This document shows positions 13,451 to 23,141 of a stretch of 24,301 bases of DNA, in pieces (within the stretch, counting starts at the first letter, position 1; the number at the start of each line of letters is the position of its first letter). Origin of the DNA: RGIG3994 sp964461635 (GTDB lineage: Bacteria; Bacillota; Clostridia; Oscillospirales; CAG-272). The stretch spans positions 1 to 24,301 of the forward strand of contig CAYWVC010000019.1 in the NCBI GenBank assembly GCA_964461635.1, read 5' to 3'. The notes beneath the pieces are model-generated. The model was given only the letters and a program-made list of their open reading frames with translations, was not told where the DNA came from and made no database searches. A program made the translations under genes and the position numbers.

Positions 13451-16276
13451 TCATTCTATTGGTGCGATATCATCCGTTACGTCACCCTGATCGGGGATGA
13501 CGGACGTTGATGTCCAAACGGCGGTGAGCTCGGATCCCGATTTCTCGTTTTCGATGAGGGCGGTACCGATAAACGTTCCGTCGGCTTTCTGCCAACCGGA
13601 GAAAACGTACCCCGTTCTTGAAGGATTGCAGATAGGTGTGATCGAGGTTGAGATGTACTTGCCGTTCTTGACCGTGTTCTCACTTACGGTGAGGGATTCA
13701 ACGTAGCTCCCGTCCTCCGACAGCTTTACTCCGCTGATGACCGGACGGTTGGAGGAATTCCAACGCACGTCCCATTCGGAGGTGTCGGCACCGACTTCGA
13801 CGAAGAAGGTCGCGCCCGAGCAACCGTAGAATGCGGAGGCACCGATCGTCTTGACGTTGTCGGGAATTATAACGGCACGCAGACCCGTCATACCTTTGAA
13901 TGCGTATTTGCCTACACTTTCAAGGGATGTCGGAATGCTCAGCTCGGTCAGACCGGAGACGTTGTAGAATGCGAAGTCCCCGATCGAGGCGATTGAATTC
14001 CCGAAATCGAACTCGGTAAGCGCCGTACAATTGTAGAACGCGCTCTTACCTATTGAGCTCACAGAGTCGGGAAGGGTCACTTCGGTAAGCGATTTGCATC
14101 CGTAGAAGGCTTTGTTTCCTATCGTTTCGACGCCGTTTTCTATCGTCAAATCATTTAATGCGACACAGAAGGAGAATGCGTAGGTGCTGATGTTCGGTAC
14201 CGTGCCGGGGATCGTGATTTTCGTGATCGAATGGCACTGTCTGAATGCACCGTAGCCGATTTCGGTGATCTCATCGCCGAAGGTGACGGTCTTGATGTTC
14301 TTGCAACCGTAGAATGCCAGGGACCCGATCGACTTGAGCGAGAACGTTTCTTCTGCCAAATCCAAGGACGTCAGCAACAAGCATCCGCGGAAGGCGGAGT
14401 TGCCGATCGTTTCAAGCCTCGTCGGGAAATTCACCACCGACAGACTCTGGCAGTTGAAGAATGTGTAGCTCTTTATCTCCTTGATATCTTTATGTAAGGT
14501 GACCGTTCCGAGCGAGAGGCAACCGTAGAAGGCACCGACTCCGATGTTCTTGCATTTGCTCAAATTCTTTATGTTGGACACGGCTTCGCAGTTCATAAAG
14601 GCGTAATCCGCCACGCCGATGACTTTATCATCGAGATTGACGGTGCCGAAAGGAAGTACCTGGGAGTCATATCCGACCACCCAATTGCCCGCGTAGATGA
14701 TGTGAGCATCGTCGGGGGAGTTCCACAGAGCCGTGCCGTAGAAAGCGTACGTTCCGACCCTCGTTACCGAGTCCGGGATAATGGAATAATTAGTATTGTT
14801 GTTAAGGCTGATGCAAGCGATGAAGGCGTATGAGCCTATCGTTTTTAACGAATCCTTAAGCTGCAGGTTGAAGAGGGCGGAACAACCGCCGAAGGCGTAC
14901 GAGCCTATCTCCTCAAGACCCTTTCCGGATGCAAAAAGCTGTAGCTTGGTACAGGAGTAGAAGGCTTGCGTGCCTAAGTATTTTACCGAATCGGGAAGAG
15001 TTATCTGCTCCATCTCCGTGGATTCACGGAAGCATCCGTCGGCAATACCGAGAGTATCGTTTTTAATGTCGGCGGCAACGATTTTTACCAAGGAAGTGCG
15101 ATCCTTTACCGCTACCAGCCATTTGCCGACGTAGACGAAATTTTCCGTCGTGTCGGTGTAGATCTTCGTATCGGTGAAGGCGTTGAGCCCGATGCTCGTT
15201 ATATTGTCGGTAATGGTTACGTCACTCAATGACGAGCAGCCTCTGAATGCGCCGTTGCCTATCGACGTAACCGATTCGGGCAGGTGGATAGTCTCAAGCG
15301 CGGTGCTCTCGGCAAATGCGTATTTACCGATGGAGGTGATTTGGCTTCCCTCGGCGAATTTTACCGTCTTCAAGGTTGAGATATGGTAGAATGCGCTGTC
15401 TGGGATCGACGTAAGCCCGGTTCCGACGGTGATCTCGGTCAGTGCCGAGGCCCCGGAGCAGATCTCGGCTCCTATTTTTGTAACACTGTTCGGGATTACG
15501 AGGCTCTCGATCGCGGTGTTCTCAAATGCGGATTCGCCGATCGAGGTGATATTCTCGCCGAGCGTGATCGATGAAAGCGATTTGCAGTTGATGAAGCAGG
15601 ACTCGGGTATCGTGTCTATTCCCGCGGGAATATTGACGCTTTCAAGCATACGGCACCCCTGAAACGCCGCTTCACCAATGGAGGTGACCCCGTCGGGGAC
15701 AGTCACCTTTGTCAGACTGCCGCAGTTATAGAAGGCGCCGGCGCCTATTGTTTTGACGTTGGCACCTATCACGACCTCCACGATATCCTTGTTACCCTTG
15801 AAGGCGTTGTCGGCAATTGCCGTTACCGGCTTTCCGTTGTAAACGTCCTCAATGATAACGACGTTCTTTGCGCTTCCGCCGCGCTTTATGGTATATTCCG
15901 TACCGGTGTTGGACAGCTCGTAAACGCACCCCGTTTCATAGTTCTTATAAAACGAGAACTTTTCGGACCATTCGGACCAGGTATCGTTTTCCTTTCCGCC
16001 GCGAGCCTTTACGCGGAACCCGTAATCTCCCTCGTCGTAGCCGGAGATAGAAAAGGACGTTTTACGCGTAGTTTCCTCGGTTATCTCGCCGTTGGGATGC
16101 GTGATCTCGACGACGTACGAACGCGCCAGGAGGACAGACGACCACGAAAGGTCGTTGTCCCCGTTGACGCTGAGTCCGGTCGGGGTGTCAAGTCCGTCGG
16201 TGCTGCAGGATGTGAATGCGATCGCAACGAGAAGGATCAGTGCGGACATTGATAATGCCGTTATTAAACGTTTCAT
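13451..16276 (-). CDS. BspA-type leucine-rich-repeat lipoprotein
   Basis: ATG 16276 is chosen over the longer frame (to 16333) because GGAGG lies eight bases upstream and the start opens a lipoprotein signal: MKRLITALSM, hydrophobic core, lipobox AFTSC with C24. The mature 941-aa precursor has a fibronectin type III-like domain at about 31-111 (LSWSSVLLARSYVVEI) and then about 27 LRR_5 repeats of some 23 residues from about 155 to 836 (for example GNKAFYGCKSLTEVTLP). Two repeats carry longer inserts with YVGKWLVAV and YAGNWVVGY. A C-terminal InlB-type module follows at about 868-925 (YVFSGWQKADG). BspA-type LRR proteins are usually surface-exposed and often bind host or bacterial partners; the ligand here is unknown. 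Its start overlaps the stop of the double-VWA gene as ATGA (16273-16276), so it is translationally coupled to the membrane machinery. Confidence 0.92.
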   Translation of the reverse strand: MKRLITALSMSALILLVAIAFTSCSTDGLDTPTGLSVNGDNDLSWSSVLLARSYVVEITHPNGEITEETTRKTSFSISGYDEGDYGFRVKARGGKENDTWSEWSEKFSFYKNYETGCVYELSNTGTEYTIKRGGSAKNVVIIEDVYNGKPVTAIADNAFKGNKDIVEVVIGANVKTIGAGAFYNCGSLTKVTVPDGVTSIGEAAFQGCRMLESVNIPAGIDTIPESCFINCKSLSSITLGENITSIGESAFENTAIESLVIPNSVTKIGAEICSGASALTEITVGTGLTSIPDSAFYHISTLKTVKFAEGSQITSIGKYAFAESTALETIHLPESVTSIGNGAFRGCSSLSDVTITDNITSIGLNAFTDTKIYTDTTENFVYVGKWLVAVKDRTSLVKIVAADIKNDTLGIADGCFRESTEMEQITLPDSVKYLGTQAFYSCTKLQLFASGKGLEEIGSYAFGGCSALFNLQLKDSLKTIGSYAFIACISLNNNTNYSIIPDSVTRVGTYAFYGTALWNSPDDAHIIYAGNWVVGYDSQVLPFGTVNLDDKVIGVADYAFMNCEAVSNIKNLSKCKNIGVGAFYGCLSLGTVTLHKDIKEIKSYTFFNCQSLSVVNFPTRLETIGNSAFRGCLLLTSLDLAEETFSLKSIGSLAFYGCKNIKTVTFGDEITEIGYGAFRQCHSITKITIPGTVPNISTYAFSFCVALNDLTIENGVETIGNKAFYGCKSLTEVTLPDSVSSIGKSAFYNCTALTEFDFGNSIASIGDFAFYNVSGLTELSIPTSLESVGKYAFKGMTGLRAVIIPDNVKTIGASAFYGCSGATFFVEVGADTSEWDVRWNSSNRPVISGVKLSEDGSYVESLTVSENTVKNGKYISTSITPICNPSRTGYVFSGWQKADGTFIGTALIENEKSGSELTAVWTSTSVIPDQGDVTDDIAPIE

Positions 16277-19113
16277 TTTTCCGATCCTCCGTTTTTCTTT
16301 TCGCCGCGTGCGCGTATCAGCTCGTGCGGCCATTTGAATTTGAACTTACGCACTGCCACGTCGGTTACGAAGAGGACGAGCGCGATGATCATAAAGATGT
16401 ATCTGGGGTCGAAGCTGGCGTTGAACGCGGTGACGAAGGTTGCGAAGATCTCAAAGGGATCCTCGTTATCCTCGATCAGCACGCCGTTGCCCGCTTCCGC
16501 AAGGTCGGTGAGGGTGGACGTCATATCGACCGTCTCATCAACGTCAAGATACTCCTCGGAATACGAGAATTCGCGGTAATCGAGGAATTCGGCGAGAACG
16601 TTGCCCGCGGCGTCGACCTTCTGAACTCTGAGCTCGTAAATGCCGCCTTCCTTTACCGTGAAGGTGCATCTGCTGTAATTGGATATTTCGTTGAGCTCGG
16701 AGGTGACGTAGCACCCGAGGTCGGACAGCTTAGTTCCGTCGTTGGGAGCGGTAATGGCGCTGAGCGTTACCTTTTCCGCGTTTTCGTCGTTGAGCTTCAG
16801 CAGGTATCCGGTTATCCGTTCGCCCTCGCCAAGCTCGGTCAGAACGCTGAGGTTGTTGGTGTAGTTATCCTGGCGAACGGTTACCGTGAGCTGATTTTTA
16901 CGGATCGATTCGGTGGGCATAAGTCCCGCGACGGCGTTCAGTATAAACTGACGCCCCGCCGAGCCCTCCGCCATAAAGTCGGCTGACCACACACCGTTAA
17001 GGTCGCACATAAAGCTGCCGACCTTGCCCTTCCCAAAGTTCCACTGTGCATAGATCGGAACGTTGTACTCACCGACGAGGATCACGTCTGCGCTTGATTT
17101 CGCTTTTACACCGTAGAAGCCGTCAAGCGAGGAGGCTACCTTTTGCGTCGATTTGCCGTTTTCGTCGGTCTTTAACTCAACGCCGTTAACGAGCGGCGAG
17201 AGGGGAGAGACTATCGTGGGATAGAAAGTCTCGTAGTTGACTTCCTTGATCTCGGGCACCATAAGCTCCTCACGCATAATGCGCGCGGTATCGTTGACGT
17301 TGGAGAAGGCGTGGAGTCTTCCGCCGCCGAGATCGGTTGCTCTTTTCATCTGATCCGCGTAAGAGCCCGAAACGCCTATGCCGACCACCGAGTAGGTTAT
17401 GCCGTATCTTTGATGGTAGTCCTTAATGTAGCTGAGGTATTCTTCCTCCTGCGTCGTAGGCACTTGACCGTCGGTCACTATGATGACGTGACGTCTTGCG
17501 ACGTCGGCTGTCAGCAATGACATACTTGCGCGCTCTATTGCGGCGGGGAATACCGTTGAACCGCCGGTGCCGTTGTCCCTTGCCTCGTTGATGGCGGCGA
17601 CTATTTTCGCCTCCTGCGAACGCGGAGTGAGCTCCAACACCGTGGCGTAGTCGCTGTCAAGGGTCATAATACCGATGTAGTCTCTCTCCGTGAGCGCATT
17701 AAGGCAGGATGCCACACCCGACAGGGCAAGGTTGTACTTCGAATCGGGGTCGGCCGATCCGCCCATAGATCCGGAGCGGTCGATAACTATCATTACCGCG
17801 ACCGGCGGTGTGTAGTTTATCGCCTGCACGGGGAGCATACTCTGATAGAGCGAGTTGATCATATCGCTGCGGTTATACGAGTGAGCAACGTATTGATCGC
17901 TCTCGCCGGTGGAGGACGAATTGAGATCCGATCCGCCCACCGTGAACAGCCCGCCGCCGTAATCGTTTACGTAGCTGTACAGGAGCGCGTCAAAGCCCTC
18001 GGGCATATCGCTGTTGGCGATATTGTTGAGTATGACCTGATCGTATTGCTTAAGATCCTCTACCGTTGCGGGAACGTTGTCGCCCGTAACGATATTCACG
18101 ACCTTGACCTCGTATTCGGCATATGAAGTCTCAAGCATTGCCTTGAGCAGCTCGGATTCGCCGTCCTGATGCTCAAGCACGAGTATCTTGTTGAAGTTCT
18201 CGATGTTAAGATAGGTGCAGTAGATATTGTTCTGCTCCAGCAGATCGTCGCTGCCCGTCGCCTTGAAGGAGATGCAGTGAATTCCGTATTCCTCAAAGGT
18301 GTGCTCGAAGGTGACCGTCTGATCGCCCGAGGATGCCTCGGCAAGCTGCGATCCGACGAGAACGCCGTTGTCGTAGAGCTCTACCGTCGCGCCGTTGCTG
18401 TGGTTTGCATTGAGCGTGACCGAGAGCTTGCAGGGCGATCCGAGCGTAACGTGGTAATCCGGCAGCTCGGCAGCGAGAAGCTTTACGTCATCTCCGTCGT
18501 AGAAGGATGAAACGTAGGCAATATCGACGCAGATTCCTTTTGCCGCTATCGAGCGGATAGTGGATTCCGCCTCGTTATCGGTCTCCTTACCGTCGGTGAT
18601 GAGGACTATTTTGCCGTTTTGCTTGCCGTCAAAGAGATTGGAGGCGTAATTCAACGCCGACGCGATATCGGTCGCGCTTGTATCGGGCTTGTCTGCCGAC
18701 AGATAGAGGTCCATAACGGTGTCTATCTCGTACGTGAGCTCTGCGGCGTAGACTTGATCGTACCCAAAGGTAACGACGCCGATTTTGTAGCCGTCGTACT
18801 GACCCATATCAAGGATCCGTTCGACAAGGTCGTCGCGCGCCTGTGCGGACTGCTCCTCCGTATCCGACATATCGACGAGCAGGACTATCTGGTTCTCCTC
18901 GTTCGGTATCTGGTAGGTGAAGATCATCCCCGCCATCGTAAGGACGGCAAGGGCAAGCACGACGATATGAAGGATCATAGACGTTATGCGGTTGCGGGTC
19001 TTTCTGTATCGCTTCGAGAGTCGGAAATACAGCAGCACCGTGATCCCGAGTCCGAGCAGAAACACCAGCAGAAGCCAGGGATAACTGAATTGAATTTGCA
19101 GATTTTTGATCAT
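16273..19113 (-). CDS. Membrane protein with two VWA domains and a glutamine-amidotransferase-like domain
   Basis: The 946-aa protein has membrane helices at about 11-30 and 44-66 and one near the C-terminus (about 904-921), so the bulk lies between them, probably outside the cell. The first VWA domain (about 75-220) has a slightly altered MIDAS D81-x-S83-x-T85 and ITDG at 172-175. Residues 307-435 resemble the glutamine-amidotransferase-like domain found in such proteins (ILVLEH, then YGGGLFTVGG at 385-394). The second VWA (about 438-610) has a canonical MIDAS D445-x-S447-x-S449 and VTDG at 547-550. A beta-rich stretch precedes the last helix. VWA domains with this motif bind Mg2+ and protein partners. 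The ribosome-binding site AAGGAGGT overlaps the stop codon of the BatA-like gene 13 bases upstream. Function is not known; it is a likely client or partner of the MoxR ATPase. Confidence 0.85.
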   Translation of the reverse strand: MIKNLQIQFSYPWLLLVFLLGLGITVLLYFRLSKRYRKTRNRITSMILHIVVLALAVLTMAGMIFTYQIPNEENQIVLLVDMSDTEEQSAQARDDLVERILDMGQYDGYKIGVVTFGYDQVYAAELTYEIDTVMDLYLSADKPDTSATDIASALNYASNLFDGKQNGKIVLITDGKETDNEAESTIRSIAAKGICVDIAYVSSFYDGDDVKLLAAELPDYHVTLGSPCKLSVTLNANHSNGATVELYDNGVLVGSQLAEASSGDQTVTFEHTFEEYGIHCISFKATGSDDLLEQNNIYCTYLNIENFNKILVLEHQDGESELLKAMLETSYAEYEVKVVNIVTGDNVPATVEDLKQYDQVILNNIANSDMPEGFDALLYSYVNDYGGGLFTVGGSDLNSSSTGESDQYVAHSYNRSDMINSLYQSMLPVQAINYTPPVAVMIVIDRSGSMGGSADPDSKYNLALSGVASCLNALTERDYIGIMTLDSDYATVLELTPRSQEAKIVAAINEARDNGTGGSTVFPAAIERASMSLLTADVARRHVIIVTDGQVPTTQEEEYLSYIKDYHQRYGITYSVVGIGVSGSYADQMKRATDLGGGRLHAFSNVNDTARIMREELMVPEIKEVNYETFYPTIVSPLSPLVNGVELKTDENGKSTQKVASSLDGFYGVKAKSSADVILVGEYNVPIYAQWNFGKGKVGSFMCDLNGVWSADFMAEGSAGRQFILNAVAGLMPTESIRKNQLTVTVRQDNYTNNLSVLTELGEGERITGYLLKLNDENAEKVTLSAITAPNDGTKLSDLGCYVTSELNEISNYSRCTFTVKEGGIYELRVQKVDAAGNVLAEFLDYREFSYSEEYLDVDETVDMTSTLTDLAEAGNGVLIEDNEDPFEIFATFVTAFNASFDPRYIFMIIALVLFVTDVAVRKFKFKWPHELIRARGEKKNGGSEK

Positions 19114-19126
19114 TTTCCCTACCTCC

Positions 19127-21142
19127 TTACACGCTGGTTTCCCTGTGGTTCAGGTACCACTCAAGCAGGATCAGGGCTACCAACGCGCACGCAAGATAGA
19201 GGAGCAGGTCGTTGTAGAAATCGCTTTCGTCTATCTGACGGTCAGGGGATTCAAGCGATCCGCCGACGGTGTTGATATGGCTCTCCTCTGCCGGAGTGCG
19301 TACGTAGATCGTATTATAGACCATTTTCCCGGAATAGGTGATCTGGGACAGCTCGTATGAGCCGGGAACGGTCATCGTCAGCTCGGTGGGGAAGCTCGTC
19401 AGCTCAAGGTTGGTTTCATAACCCTTGACGTTGATGGCATCACTGCGGGAGTTGATCTTGATCGTTTCGTTTGTCTCAAACGAACTCTTTTCAACCGTCG
19501 TGGGGTTGAAGTAGTCGAACATATTGCAGATCATAAGCGGGAAGTCTACGGTCAAAGCTAAGTTCGAATAGTGCAATGAGAAGCATATGATACCGACGCG
19601 TGCCTCCTCGTCGTTCTTGATAAGCAGCATAGGATCGCCGGCGTAGGACATAAGCGCCGTGTAGCTGGAGTCGTAGTTGACCTTGTTATAGCGGCTGACG
19701 CTTATTCTCGTGGGGTCAATGTTGTCAAGTATCGGGTGGTCCGTCTCGGGAGCAAGGTAGACAAGGTTTTTGCCGAAGCTCACTATCTCGTCGATCGAGA
19801 TACCCGAGCCCACGGGTGCCGACAGCGGGTCGATAAGCAATACGATACCGTCGGTCGGGAGCTTTTCGGGCATCGTGTGCTCGAAAATGTAGAAATCGAA
19901 GCCCTTGGTCGCGGGTTCGTTGCCCATCTTGACCTTGGTCACCTGAATATCCCAATTTTTCGTGTTGTTGCTCTTGAGGGCGGCAAGCGCGGATTCCACG
20001 AATGGGTTCGATCCTATCGCAGTGCCGCTGTCGTTTACGCCGTAGCTGTAATATTGGATCTTTATCAGCTCTTTGATACCGTCGTAGATGTTGAAGCTGT
20101 TGTCAAGCGAAAGGGAATCGTCCTCGTTTATGCTGATGTTGACCGAGTTATAAGAAAACACGCGTTCCTCGGTGTTCATAACGTAGAGGGTGTAATTGTC
20201 CGGCATAGATTCCTCGAAGGTTTTCGAAGCCTCGGTACTGCCGTCAACGTCGTCCATAAAGTACTTGAAGACGACCGTGTGCGTCTCATCGGACGTGCAC
20301 GACACCGTTTGCTTGAGCGTCATCGTGTCGTTCGTGGCATCCTCGCTGTCTATGGCGTTCAGACCGAAGACCGTAAGGCTGACCTCAAGCTCGCGGTCTC
20401 TGCCGTAGCTCGCCACGTCGACGTAGAAGGTGTAGTAGTTATCCTCGTACTCGGCGCGCGCGTCAAGGATTGCCGCGTTCCATTCGGTGCTGTCGGCGAC
20501 GTTCACAAGAGTGATGTTTTCGGAAACGTTCGGATATTCCGCATCGGTGTAGACGAAGATCTTAGCCGCCGGATTGATGCTCATAACTTTATCGGAGAGG
20601 TCGAGAGCCGCCTGCATATCCGACGTTGAGTATGAGCACTTATCCTCGTCAATCAGCGCGTGAAGGTCGCCGATGACCTGATCCGAGTAGGAGCTGTCAA
20701 GTCTTTCCGCAAAAAAGCTGTTGGTGTTATCCGCAATTATCACGGATACTATGCCGTCGGTGGCGAAGGCGGCTTCGGCTTGCTCTATCGCAGCTTGTAC
20801 GGCGCGCTCGTAGCGCGTATCGTCGCCGTTGCTTGTGCGCATACTTGCCGAGGAGTCCACGATCAGCACGACCTCCGGCTGGGTGATCTCATCCTTGTAC
20901 ACAAATACCGTATTGGCAAGGATGAGGGAGGCAAGGGTCACGATAAGAATCTGGCACACGATCAGAAGGATGCTGCGCAGCTTGCTTATCGGTATCCTGC
21001 GTTTTTTAAGTTTTAGGCTGAGCTTCCAGATAAACGTGCTGGAGATCAGCTTCTGCTGGTAATTCGGCTTGATTAAGTAGATGATAATAAGCGCAACGAT
21101 ACCGAGCAGACCGAGAAGCCCTAAGGGGATCAGAAATTTCAC
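19127..21142 (-). CDS. BatA-like VWA membrane protein
   Basis: The 671-aa protein opens with a BatA-type N-terminal region: helix at about 5-24, the conserved stretch YLIKPNYQQKLISSTFIWK, and a second helix at about 57-79. A VWA domain follows, with MIDAS D96-x-S98-x-S100 in LIVDSSASM. A final helix lies at about 643-661, with a seven-residue tail. In between is a long region that is probably beta-sandwich and extracytoplasmic. BatA proteins work with MoxR ATPases and DUF58 proteins, but the original link to aerotolerance is not general. The start is GTG 21142, overlapping the DUF58 stop as GTGA, with GAGG nine bases upstream. The TPR and BatD-type genes of the Bacteroides Bat locus are absent. 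Confidence 0.87.
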   Translation of the reverse strand: MKFLIPLGLLGLLGIVALIIIYLIKPNYQQKLISSTFIWKLSLKLKKRRIPISKLRSILLIVCQILIVTLASLILANTVFVYKDEITQPEVVLIVDSSASMRTSNGDDTRYERAVQAAIEQAEAAFATDGIVSVIIADNTNSFFAERLDSSYSDQVIGDLHALIDEDKCSYSTSDMQAALDLSDKVMSINPAAKIFVYTDAEYPNVSENITLVNVADSTEWNAAILDARAEYEDNYYTFYVDVASYGRDRELEVSLTVFGLNAIDSEDATNDTMTLKQTVSCTSDETHTVVFKYFMDDVDGSTEASKTFEESMPDNYTLYVMNTEERVFSYNSVNISINEDDSLSLDNSFNIYDGIKELIKIQYYSYGVNDSGTAIGSNPFVESALAALKSNNTKNWDIQVTKVKMGNEPATKGFDFYIFEHTMPEKLPTDGIVLLIDPLSAPVGSGISIDEIVSFGKNLVYLAPETDHPILDNIDPTRISVSRYNKVNYDSSYTALMSYAGDPMLLIKNDEEARVGIICFSLHYSNLALTVDFPLMICNMFDYFNPTTVEKSSFETNETIKINSRSDAINVKGYETNLELTSFPTELTMTVPGSYELSQITYSGKMVYNTIYVRTPAEESHINTVGGSLESPDRQIDESDFYNDLLLYLACALVALILLEWYLNHRETSV

Positions 21143-22038
21143 GATACCGTACCTCGCTTGAGCAGTTCGGAGAACAGCTCCTTTTCTATCGGTTTTTCGC
21201 AGTCAAGTGCCATAAAGCCAACATCCCTTCTCGTGCAGAAATCGTTGATATCGTTATAGAAGTGCGTAACGGCTTCCTTAAACGCTTGCTGCATTGATTT
21301 GTTTATCCTGATCTTCATATTTTTCGCGTCGGCAATGTCAGCCGCCTCGGCGTCTATCAGGTGGACCCTGTCGGTATATGAGGGATCGAGCTCGTCGGGC
21401 GAATAGATCTGCGCAAGCATAATCTGTTGCTTTTTGTAGACGAGGTAATCGACTCCCTTTTTCCAGTCGTTTTCAGAGAAGAAGTCGGATATAATGATCG
21501 TCAGACCGTCACCCGTGCCGATCGTGGGATCGTTGACGATGGCGGACGAAAGGTCCGCCTCGTCAACGAAATCAACCTGTTCAAGGATGTTCATGGATCT
21601 GAAGAATGCATTTTTTCCGACGATGGTGCCGAAGGGGTTTTCGGCATTGTTGCCCTTTATCAAGTGAAACGAGACCTTATCCATATTGTGCACGGCAAGG
21701 TATCCGATGGCGGCGGCAACGCCGACGGCGTATGCGCCCTTATGCGGATTGATCTTGCCCATGGAGCCGGAGCAGTCAAGGTATATCCTGACGTGCATCT
21801 GACGCTCGTCGGTAAAGAGCTTGATGAAATACTTCTCAAAACGGCTGTACAGATTCCAGTCGATGCGTCGGATGTCGTCGCCGAGCATATATTCGCGGTA
21901 GTCGGCGAATTCCACCGTCTGACCGTACGTGGAGACGAGGTGCTTTCCGCCGAAGAAACCGCCGAGGTCCTTGCGCAGATTAAACGCAAGTGCTTCAAGC
22001 CGACTGAAAAATTCGTCGTTTAAGTAAGATTCCTTCAT
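21139..22038 (-). CDS. DUF58 family protein
   Basis: The 299-aa soluble protein carries the DUF58 core: EFADYREYMLGDDIRRIDWN (43-62) then SRFEKYFIKLFTDER, followed by a VWA-like segment with D88-x-S90-x-S92 in DCSGSMG. No membrane helix is present, so it should be cytoplasmic, facing the MoxR ATPase. DUF58 genes almost always follow moxR-type genes, and the pair is thought to act as an ATPase with an adaptor. The start ATG overlaps the MoxR stop as ATGA (22035-22038). Its own ribosome-binding site is weak, so translation probably depends on coupling. The molecular function of the family is not settled. Confidence 0.92.
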   Translation of the reverse strand: MKESYLNDEFFSRLEALAFNLRKDLGGFFGGKHLVSTYGQTVEFADYREYMLGDDIRRIDWNLYSRFEKYFIKLFTDERQMHVRIYLDCSGSMGKINPHKGAYAVGVAAAIGYLAVHNMDKVSFHLIKGNNAENPFGTIVGKNAFFRSMNILEQVDFVDEADLSSAIVNDPTIGTGDGLTIIISDFFSENDWKKGVDYLVYKKQQIMLAQIYSPDELDPSYTDRVHLIDAEAADIADAKNMKIRINKSMQQAFKEAVTHFYNDINDFCTRRDVGFMALDCEKPIEKELFSELLKRGTVS

Positions 22039-23084
22039 CGATTTTTCTTGTTAGCTCCCGCTTCCGAATTGGTTTGTGCAGATTTGTCGAGATGGACGTT
22101 GCACTTTTTTGCGACCTCGTCAAGGATCTGACCGATGATATCGTCGGCGGAGACGCGCTCTGCGATCGCCTCAAAGTTCAGCTTCATACGGTGACGGAGC
22201 ACGGGGTATGCGAGCGAGGCAACGTCGGAGTAGGATACGTTGAAGCGCCCGCTCATAAGCGCCTTGACCTTAGCCGCGGAGATCAGTGCCTGACCGCCAC
22301 GGGGGGAGGAGCCGAGTCTGACGTACTTTTTCGCCGCCGCCGACGCGCATTCGCTGTCGGGGTGGGTCGCCGAGATAAGGGTCATTGCGAAGTTAAGAAC
22401 CTCGTCGGCGACGGGGATCTGATTTGCCGTTTCACGCATAGCGAGGAGCTGTTCGCCGTTGCAGGCTTCGCAAGCGACCTCTTCCATCGTCTTCTGCGTC
22501 ATATTTACGATGCCCTTAAGCTCGTCGAGCGAGGGGTTATGTACGATGAGTTTGAACATAAAGCGGTCCATCTGCGCCTCGGGCAGGGGATAGGTTCCGT
22601 CCTGCTCAATGGGGTTCTGCGTGGCGAGAACGAAGAAGGGCTCGTTCATCTTGCGCGATACGCCCATAACGGTAACGGTGTGCTCCTGCATCGCCTCAAG
22701 CAGCGCGGATTGGGTCTTCGGCGTTGCACGGTTGATCTCGTCCGCGAGCACGAGGTTCGCGAATATGGGGCCCGGCTCAAACCGGAATGCCGAATTTCCG
22801 TTTTCGTCCTTCGTTATGATGTTGGTACCCGTTACGTCGGCGGGCATCAGGTCGGGGGTAAACTGTATACGCGAGAAGGGAAGGTTGAAAACGCGGCTGA
22901 GCGTTCTGACGAGACGGGTCTTGCCGACTCCGGGAACGCCCTCAAGCAGAACGTTACCGCCTGCGATAAGCGCTATGATGGTGTTTTCGACGACCTCGGA
23001 CTGACCGATCATATCCTTCCCGGTCTCCTCAAAGATCCGGTTGCACTGTGCACTGAACTGTTTGATGCTTTCTTCTGTAACCAT
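22035..23084 (-). CDS. MoxR family AAA+ ATPase
   Basis: The protein has Walker A GVPGVGKT (49-56 from ATG 23084), Walker B LVLADE (111-116) followed by INRATPKTQSALLEAMQE, and sensor 1 in FFVLATQNPIEQDGTYPLPE, all typical of MoxR. A helical lid domain fills the C-terminal third. The frame also offers GTG 23096, but the AGAAAG there abuts that codon and suits ATG 23084 better, so the shorter 349-aa form is preferred with moderate confidence. MoxR ATPases act as chaperone-like motors that mature or remodel VWA-containing partners. Three such partners are encoded directly downstream. It follows the first operon gene after a gap of about 57 bases with no promoter. Confidence 0.95.
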   Translation of the reverse strand: MVTEESIKQFSAQCNRIFEETGKDMIGQSEVVENTIIALIAGGNVLLEGVPGVGKTRLVRTLSRVFNLPFSRIQFTPDLMPADVTGTNIITKDENGNSAFRFEPGPIFANLVLADEINRATPKTQSALLEAMQEHTVTVMGVSRKMNEPFFVLATQNPIEQDGTYPLPEAQMDRFMFKLIVHNPSLDELKGIVNMTQKTMEEVACEACNGEQLLAMRETANQIPVADEVLNFAMTLISATHPDSECASAAAKKYVRLGSSPRGGQALISAAKVKALMSGRFNVSYSDVASLAYPVLRHRMKLNFEAIAERVSADDIIGQILDEVAKKCNVHLDKSAQTNSEAGANKKNR

Positions 23085-23141
23085 TTTCTTTTTCACTTTC
23101 TAAAGTTGATTTTATTTTTCGCCTTGACTCGCGAAGGCAGT

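Noticed and set aside
19127..23084. The classical Bat aerotolerance operon
   Set aside because: The MoxR, DUF58 and BatA-like genes fit, but the TPR protein (BatC/BatE) and BatD are missing and a double-VWA/amidotransferase-like protein and surface lipoproteins take their place, so the name was not applied.
23085..23141. Possible terminator or promoter between the first operon gene and the MoxR gene
   Set aside because: Only weak 5-bp pairings (GCCTT/AAGGC or TTCGC/GCGAA) followed by an A-rich stretch are visible; neither a T-tract nor a -35/-10 pair is present.
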